Shown here: in pieces, positions 58,265 through 64,000 of the stretch
Numbering within the stretch: position 1 is the stretch's first letter
Layout: every line of letters begins with the position of its first letter
Assembly (NCBI RefSeq): GCF_019112545.1
Contig: NW_025064895.1
Location: 550,049 to 614,048 of the forward strand
DNA from: Guyanagaster necrorhizus
Taxonomy: Eukaryota > Basidiomycota > Agaricomycetes > Agaricales > Physalacriaceae
Reading direction: 5' to 3'
Length of the DNA stretch: 64,000 nucleotides
The notes under the pieces: generated by a model
Databases searched by the model: none
The model's input: the letters and a program-made list of their open reading frames with translations, nothing else
Told to the model about the DNA's origin: nothing
Translations under genes and position numbers: made by a program

Positions 58265-59765
58265 CAGAGGCCTGACTGTTGCTGGAGAACTGATTGTTGT
58301 TCTGAGTGCTAGGTCCAGCAAGATTGGATCAAGGAGGAGACTGGCTGGAGAGTTGATTAGAGTCATTCTTAGAATCTTAGTAGCTGCTGCACATCTCTGT
58401 GATACTGGCAGAAGTTTTGATAAAATTAAGAGTTAAGAAAGAGTGCTGCAACTCTTCCTCCTAGGAATCTCCAGAGACCATGGTTAGAGACATGAGCATT
58501 GAGAGAGGCTCAAAGTCTGTAGGCATTGAAAACAGAGTCAGAATGAGAGAGAATGGTGTTAGTGTTAGTGATGCTGAAAGTTTCAGAGGCAAGAGGATAA
58601 GTTGTCCTCTGAGCAGCTTCACTGAGAGTGATGGCTTCAGCTGATCTGCCCTATGGGTTGGTTTCTGCTGGTGTACTGAGCTCTCAGAAGAGGGAGCTCA
58701 TAGGTTCTGTTTGGAGACCATATCAGATTAGAGAATCAGATTCTCAGATGGCAGCCTCAAGTTCATGCTGTCATCATCTAAACTGATAGTCATACTGACT
58801 TTCTTCATACTCATGCTAGGCCTGGGCTACTGCAAACTTGGTGGCATCCTAGGCTCATTCTTCTGCTTCTGCCTTGGTCCACTTTGCTCAAGTAGTGGTG
58901 GTATAATAGTTGTCAGATGGTTCTTCTGGACTGTAATTTTGTAGGCTCTCTCCTGAGCTAAGCTGGGCATAAAGTCTTCTGCTTGAATTGACTCAGACCA
59001 TGAGTCCTTCCTCCTATTTTTCCAGTGGATTCTCATCATTTGACCAGAGATTGGTGGCCCTACAACTACTATAGTCAGTGTGGACTGATGAGGCAGAACT
59101 TCCAGCTGGTGTTGTGTAGAGGGAGTTATGGCCAGAATCTAGAGATGCACTTCAGGATTTTGAAGCCATCTAAGTGGCATCAAAGGAGTTCCAAGCACAG
59201 TCTCCAATCCTGTGTTCTGCTGGAGTGGTGGAAGGGTCAGAGGACAGCTCATCATTAAAAAAGACATCAGAGAGATCCTCATCCTCATAGTTCAGGACTG
59301 GAGAGAATTCTGACAGGATCTATGGGTTCTTGAACTCTGTGAGGCAAATGTCACAGTTTTTATTATCTATTAGTCAGAGAGAGTATTGGTGTTTTTCTTC
59401 TTCTTGAGTGCTTCTCAAACACACTCTGCTAGTCTTGACTTCAGGTATGGATCTGATCAGAGACTAAAAAAAGACTCTAATAGAGGGAGGAATATCATAG
59501 AAGGAAAGGTCAAGAGTGATATTACATAAAATTTATTGTACTTGTTGAAATGCCTAATAGTGTCTGACTATCCAAGCTGCTACTGATTGGCATCCTCAGT
59601 AAAGCTGAATGATTGCTAGTAATCCTAAAAGGGTTCCAATGATAGAAGTTAGAAGTTTAAAAAAGTCATTAGTGAGATCAGAGGTTGTAGAGGCTGATAG
59701 TGGCATTCAGTTTTCTTTTGCACTTATTGTGTATAAGAAAAAGGAAGCATAAGCTTTGAGCTAAT
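58265..59765 (-). pseudogene. M1 piece: ORF A and primer site
   Basis: Minus strand, right to left: primer site, then the ORF A start MPLSASTTSDLTNDFFKLL near 59710, hydrophobic SIIGTLLGLLAIIQLY, VAAWIVRHY, the KKKKNTNTLSD region near 59390, Ser/Pro-rich sequence, and a Glu/Ala-rich part near 58800. The sequence is broken by stops. Its left end AGTAC is the target copy for Q. Confidence 0.75.
59752..59764 (-). promoter_or_regulatory. Self-priming primer-binding site, M1
   Basis: Plus-strand AGCTTTGAGCTAA, that is TTAGCTCAAAGCT for M1, one base from the LTR edge. M1's LTR carries plus-strand TTAGCTTGAAGCT at 60396-60408, complementary except for the decayed TCGA bases. Confidence 0.65.
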
Positions 59766-60699
59766 TGTTAAGCCCAAGCAACACATGACCTAAAACACAT
59801 GATAAACAGATGCTGTATTGTATTCATACAGTCATATCTGAGTTCACTATATGTGTCTATGTGGTGTTGTGTTCTAAAGCTTTATATTATGATTTTTAAT
59901 CTTTTTACTTTTCCTTCAATGATTTAATCCCTATTTATGCTTAGCCAGAGTGCCAATCTCAGCACTTAAAGCCATGAGACCAGCTTAGTCAGATAATAAG
60001 CTGAATTGGTCATTGTCTTTGAACACAATGATGACACTTGACAACACACAATCACTCTTTTGTAGACAGTAACAACATCTAAGGACAAAGGGTATAACAA
60101 CTAGGACAGACATAATAGATAGCCTTATTTATATCAATCTAGACTTGTAGTATATAAGTAGGACAGCTCTCACTGGTATAACTCTAGCTTTGAGCTAAAG
60201 TTTATTCATCTCATTCTACTTTTAAGCTATACTTCCAAAGGCCTTGAAGCACTTGGTCAACCAAACACAAGAAGTGAACTCTAGCATAAAGGTTTGAACA
60301 TGAAACTATGCTAGTTTATCATGTGCTTCTGATCACATGTGGCTTGAGTCTAACACCTTGCAGTTGGCTTGAGGTAGAATGGTGAAGTACAAACTTTAGC
60401 TTGAAGCTGAGAATATACAGTGAAAGCTATACTACTTATATACTGTTTATTCAGAAGATAAATATATGTCTACTAATTGTGTGTTTCTAAGCTATGGTGC
60501 TTGTTGTCCTTGAATGTCATGACTACCTACAAAAGAGTATTGTCTATTGTTAAGGGATATCAGAGGAGGAGAAGAACAATAGCAGACTTAGCCTATTATA
60601 GTGACTAAGCCTGTCCCACAGTTCTAAGCACTGGTTTAAGCACTCTGACTAAGTATAAATAGGAGTTAATCAAGAAAGAAAAGTGAAAAAATCATAACA
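59766..60699 (-). repeat. M1 5' LTR, interrupted by a solo LTR
   Basis: Reverse-orientation LTR from TGTTAAGCCCAAGC to AAAAATCATAACA. Without the inserted solo LTR and target copy it is about 458 bases. Right of it begins copia R. Confidence 0.87.
59885..60355 (+). mobile_element. Solo gypsy LTR inside M1's 5' LTR
   Basis: 471 bases, TATTATGATTTTTAATC to GAGTCTAACA. Flanks are CTTTA (59880-59884) and CCTTG (60356-60360), which match a common duplication if two transitions are allowed. M1's LTR rejoins across it (AAGGCCTTGCAG in other copies). Confidence 0.8.
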
Positions 60700-62390
60700 C
60701 TATAGCTGTATTTAATAAGTACCAACTTATAGCAGAAATCCAGACTGGCTAGAAAATTAAATGGATATACACTGATTAGATCTTCATGGAGGCAAAGTGG
60801 ATTCAATATTGTATCAAGCACAGCATTCTGCTTAAGCTGACAGCTTCCCATTTCTCAGTACAGAATAGCTTGGCTGAGCACACTTTACAGACTATTGTGA
60901 AAGACACTTAAGCATTGTTGAGTGACTCTAGACTTAGTGATCATTACTAAGCTGAGGCAGTATCTATGGCTATTTTCACATAAAATCTAGCTCTCTCAAG
61001 TCATTACTCTGGAGTGGTACCAGCAGAGACATTCATAGGACATCATCACAATATTGCTTTTCTCTGTATATTCAAGTCAGCTTACTAGGCAAAGAAGCTC
61101 ATATCTGATAGAGTTTGGTGGATGGAGACAGTAAGTTAGATGATTGATCAAAGAAATGCATATTTTCAGAATATACAGAGTCCAACTACTATGTCCTTGA
61201 TCAATCAGGCTGCATATTCATTTCTTATGATGTCATTTTTGATGAAGACTCTATGCACCAAACTTTAAGTGTGAGAGAAATGGAGAACAAACTACCACTC
61301 ACCTGCTTTGACTATCTCTACATCACCTACTCTATTAATGGTATCTGTGGTTACTGTGGCTCCAATGCCTGAAGCAACACCCACTCTGACTCTTTACCAA
61401 TCAATGCATTTGATATATTCTAGTGCTGATGCAACTGAATCTGCACTGTCAGAACAGCATAAAGCCAAGATCCACACAAGTAGAAATGATTGGGCTACCA
61501 ACAGTCAACAGCTCCATGCATTGATGACAGCATCTGAGAGTACACCTGATCCTTACATTTTATGAAATTACTAAGATGCCCTACATGCCAACAAGGAGTG
61601 ATAAAAGACCACAATGGATGTGGAATATCAGATGCACATGATAAAGCACATCTGGGATCTGGTAGACAGGTCAGAGAGAGCAAACATAATGGACTGCAAG
61701 TGGGTTTATAGTATGAAATGAGATAGCAATAGAAACTAGATCAGAGATAAGGCAAGGTTGGTCAGAAAGAGGTGTACACAGCAGTATGAACTCAACTACA
61801 ATGACACCCAGGCTGCTGTAACCCATCTTGAATCTGTCCACATGTCCACCACTATTGCTGTGAAATTGGATCTTGTTTTATGGCAAGTGGACTTTGTTTC
61901 AGCCTACTGAACAGTGAACTTAAGGAGAACATATATGAGACAACCCTCAGGATATGTCATTGAGGGACAGGAAGATAAGGTGTGCAAACTCATCCATACA
62001 ATTTATGAGACCATGCAGAGGGGATATGACTGATTCAAAGCTCTTAGGAAGACCTATGAGGATCTGGGATACCACACATCACAGGTAGACTCTTGCATAA
62101 GGATAATTGGCCAATCAGGTGGTGAGCACACTATTATGGACACTTACACTGATGATATGTGGGGAGCTTCATCAAGTACAAGGAAGGCCAGCCAGTGCAA
62201 GAAGGAACTAGAGGAGAAGTGGGACCTTATGGACATGGGGGAGAACTGATACTTCCTGGAATGAAGATTGATCAGAACCTCAAGGTTGGCACTATCATGT
62301 TTTCACAATGCCTGTACTAGGAGAACATTATTATAGACTTCAGCCTTAACCACTTGATGATGTATGCAGAGGGAGAGTTTGTGCTAAGCC
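60700..62390 (+). pseudogene. Copia element R: integrase end and RT, RNase H deleted
   Basis: A second, different copia element. Integrase core end near 60840-61100 (LTASHFSVQNSLAEHTLQTIV, matching the copia QNGxAER motif), linker to about 61600, RT from about 61690 (DCKWVYSMK, RDKARLVRKRCTQQY, VDFVSAY) to the catalytic box TYTDDMWGAS at 62142-62171, both Asp present. Soon after GMKIDQNLKVGTI-like sequence near 62270 similarity ends, and a purine tract (GCAGAGGGAGAG, about 62366) and an LTR follow. RNase H has therefore been deleted. Stops and frameshifts are present. The left part was displaced by M1. Confidence 0.75.
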
Positions 62391-62653
62391 TGTTGGGATT
62401 TTGCTGGAAAGTTCTAGAAAGGCAATCTGGCACCATGCTGAGAGCTGATGAGTTAGCTTGAGAGAAAGAGAAAGGTGTAGTAAGTTCTAGATATAAGCCT
62501 GGAGAGTATAAATACAAGCTCTGTAGGAGCTGTAGAACAAGAGTTCATTCTTTCTGGCCTTACCAGCCTGGAGTTTACCCTGTGCAACACCAAGGATTTC
62601 CAATAAAGCCAATACTTGCCATACACTCTTGTTCCATTCAATCCTCTGTTTCA
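62391..62653 (+). repeat. Probable 3' LTR of copia R
   Basis: Starts TGTTGGGATTTTGC just after a purine tract, contains TATAAATAC near 62507 and an AATAAA signal near 62602, and could end at TCTGTTTCA (62653). No second copy is in view and the right border is a guess. Confidence 0.5.
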
Positions 62654-62699
62654 GGAAAGAGGGGGCCCAAGGATGGAAAGGGATCAATCAGATTGGGAG

Positions 62700-64000
62700 G
62701 TGCACTAATTATAAGGTGCTTGACTTGTCATATTTATTTTAATTTCTGAATTAGAATATGCAAACCATCGAAGCCAATGACAGCCAGCACTCATCTTGGA
62801 GGAGATTTCCGCCACCTTGTTCACACTCCTATCATGCAATTGGAATTTTTTCCCCTCAGAAACCGGATTATATCTCCGCCTTTGCATCCAGTAAGTTCCA
62901 TCCTTGTCATGGCAAGTTCAACTCACAATCTACTATCAGGTCAACTCTCAAGTCATCAAGCCCAAGGAGCGAGCACTACTATCATGACTTGTTCAGATTA
63001 CGACGAGGCTCGAATTGCACTTCGTGCAAGAAAGAGCAGAAGATGGACAATTAACCTATCGACTAGACCTGTAAGCTGGTCAGCCTCTCCAACGGGAGTG
63101 TGTATTTTGATGCCCAACTCTACTTCCACAAGGCCTATAAATGTTTTTGTTATCTACAACAGGAAACGGACAGCAGATATTGCTGTCTCGCATTATGCCG
63201 TTTGACACCTTGTTGCTCAAGAAGTTAGTCTGGAGCATGTTTATGTATCCTGCAGATATTGATACCCAATAGGTCGATGCCGAATTGACCCCTGTGCAAA
63301 CCGATATTGTTGAAACAAGAAAGAAAGGGAAACATGCCAATATGTTTGACAAAACGTCAGTGCTAGCCATTCCTATGCTTTGGAGGGCTGCTAACAGATC
63401 GAATGCAGGTCAAAGGCGCGGACGGATGAACAATCGTCTGAACCGAGTTCTGCTCGTCCCACGAAACGTGCCTGAACGGAGGAGGTTGATATCGCAGACC
63501 GGATATGTTATTTTGTGATCAACATCTTGCGTCGACTTGAATCTACTTCTGCTAGCCACCAACCGACTTCTTTGGGCGACTAATTACCAGCTCCGCTGGT
63601 GCTGTTGGAAGCACCAATAATAAAGTCGTCGAGAAAAAGTACCGTGTAGCGTATAAGTTCATCGAAGGCAATTCTGCCGCTGTTCGCAAACCTCTCAAAG
63701 TTGAAGCATTCTTGTAATAGCGAACTCGCAGTGTTGAGACATTCTGGCGATGTGCGCAAGCGAAGATAGTTCATCTCATAGGATGTAATGTACAACTTAG
63801 ATTTAACTTATGCAGAATCTTATTATAAGGTTAGGAAGGATCATTGGAGTAACATATGGCAAGTGAGTTCAAGTGACTGTGGGATGTCATGATCTCTTTG
63901 CTCCATCAAAGAATCGGAACGCGAACTCGGTTGAGACGTCTTCGATGCAGCTCACACCATCAAAAATCACAGAGAAACACTCGAAAGTAGACGGCATTGC
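62700..64000. other. CpG-containing, apparently single-copy host sequence without a firm gene
   Basis: From about 62760 CpG dinucleotides become frequent (for example CGCGGACGG near 63417, TCGACTTG near 63532), unlike the transposons. No LTR element motif is found. Coding-like stretches occur: plus strand 62777-63205 and a neighbouring frame reading EDGQLTYRLDL near 63040; minus strand 63795-63580 (LQECFNFERFANSG, ELIRYTVLFLDD) with a possible splice donor GTAATTAG after it; minus strand from 63997 (MPSTFECFSVIF). None can be joined to a full gene with confidence and I recognise no family. Confidence 0.45.

Larger units (their letters stand above)
17235..60699 (-). mobile_element. Gypsy copy M1, minus strand, split by insertions
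   Basis: M1 is the oldest element of the nest. Its surviving pieces, in 5' to 3' order on the minus strand, are: 5' LTR 60699-59766 (split by a solo LTR), ORF A 59765-58265, end of ORF A, gag and protease start 53447-51628, protease end, RT and RNase H 35318-33368, and the H2C2 integrase motif 17539-17235. Each break carries a five-base duplication: CTTTA/CCTTG, AGTAC, CAGCC, CTCTT. The integrase core, chromodomain and 3' LTR are missing at the left, where unrelated sequence begins. On the right M1 lies in copia R; its own right target copy would be CTATA at 60700-60704. Confidence 0.85.

Noticed and set aside
62640..62700. A tRNA primer site after the R LTR
   Set aside because: The purine-rich GGAAAGAGGGGGCCC after 62653 does not resemble a TGG-type primer site and the LTR border itself is uncertain.
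62777..63205. 142-codon plus frame as a gene
   Set aside because: Overlaps another plus frame with better-looking composition and minus-strand frames; no family recognised, so kept only as part of the unassigned right end.
1..64000. CRISPR arrays, bacterial operons, riboswitches, rRNA and tRNA genes
   Set aside because: None seen; the content is eukaryotic retrotransposons.

Overview
This window is an old transposon graveyard from a fungal genome, most likely a mushroom-forming basidiomycete (Agaricomycete). That placement is an inference from three things: Ty3/gypsy polyproteins ending in a chromodomain, a 49-base spliceosomal intron, and a Cys-rich relic gene of a type common in Agaricomycetes. 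Apart from about 1.3 kb at the right edge, nearly every base belongs to LTR retrotransposons. No intact host gene, tRNA, rRNA or CRISPR array was found.

Layout. 1-2241: two truncated plus-strand gypsy 3' ends, A and B; A's 3' LTR sits inside B's integrase. 2691-4024: a dead host-type gene with one intron. 4139-11534: gypsy copy D, whose 5' LTR is shared with a chromodomain fragment on its left, and which carries a solo LTR at 9264-9734. 11535-15346: 3' half of a minus-strand gypsy copy E. 15347-17234: a probable copia-type LTR, unrecognised sequence with a 60-base tandem repeat, and a 490-base run of N. 17235-60699: one minus-strand gypsy copy (M1) split by five later insertions: gypsy P (17540-33362), gypsy O (35319-51622), copia Q (53453-58259) and a solo LTR (59885-60355) lie directly in M1; P is itself split by gypsy N (22735-31038) and a solo LTR (32603-33037); O is split by gypsy F (40254-48371). 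The target-site duplications (TSDs) can be read at these junctions. 60700-62653: a deleted copia element R, the host of M1. 62700-64000: CpG-containing, apparently single-copy sequence with no firm gene.

The gypsy family. The plan is LTR (440-471 bp, TGTTA...TAACA), a primer site touching the 5' LTR, an upstream ORF A with a hydrophobic N-terminal segment, gag with a CCHC knuckle in the +1 frame relative to ORF A, then pol in the -1 frame relative to gag. Pol reads protease, reverse transcriptase, RNase H, H2C2 and DDE integrase, chromodomain. The primer site is complementary to a stretch of the LTR 34-35 bases after the TATA box, which points to Tf1-like self-priming rather than tRNA priming.

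Decay. Almost all damage is by transitions at former CpG sites. LTR pairs of one element show TG in one copy and CA in the other at the same position, and the stops in F's otherwise indel-free pol are mostly TGA where Arg (CGA) is expected. I see no new defence or metabolic system; the notable points are the self-priming signature, the conserved extra ORF, the readable insertion stratigraphy and the strand-specific CpG decay. Coordinates and counts were made by eye.
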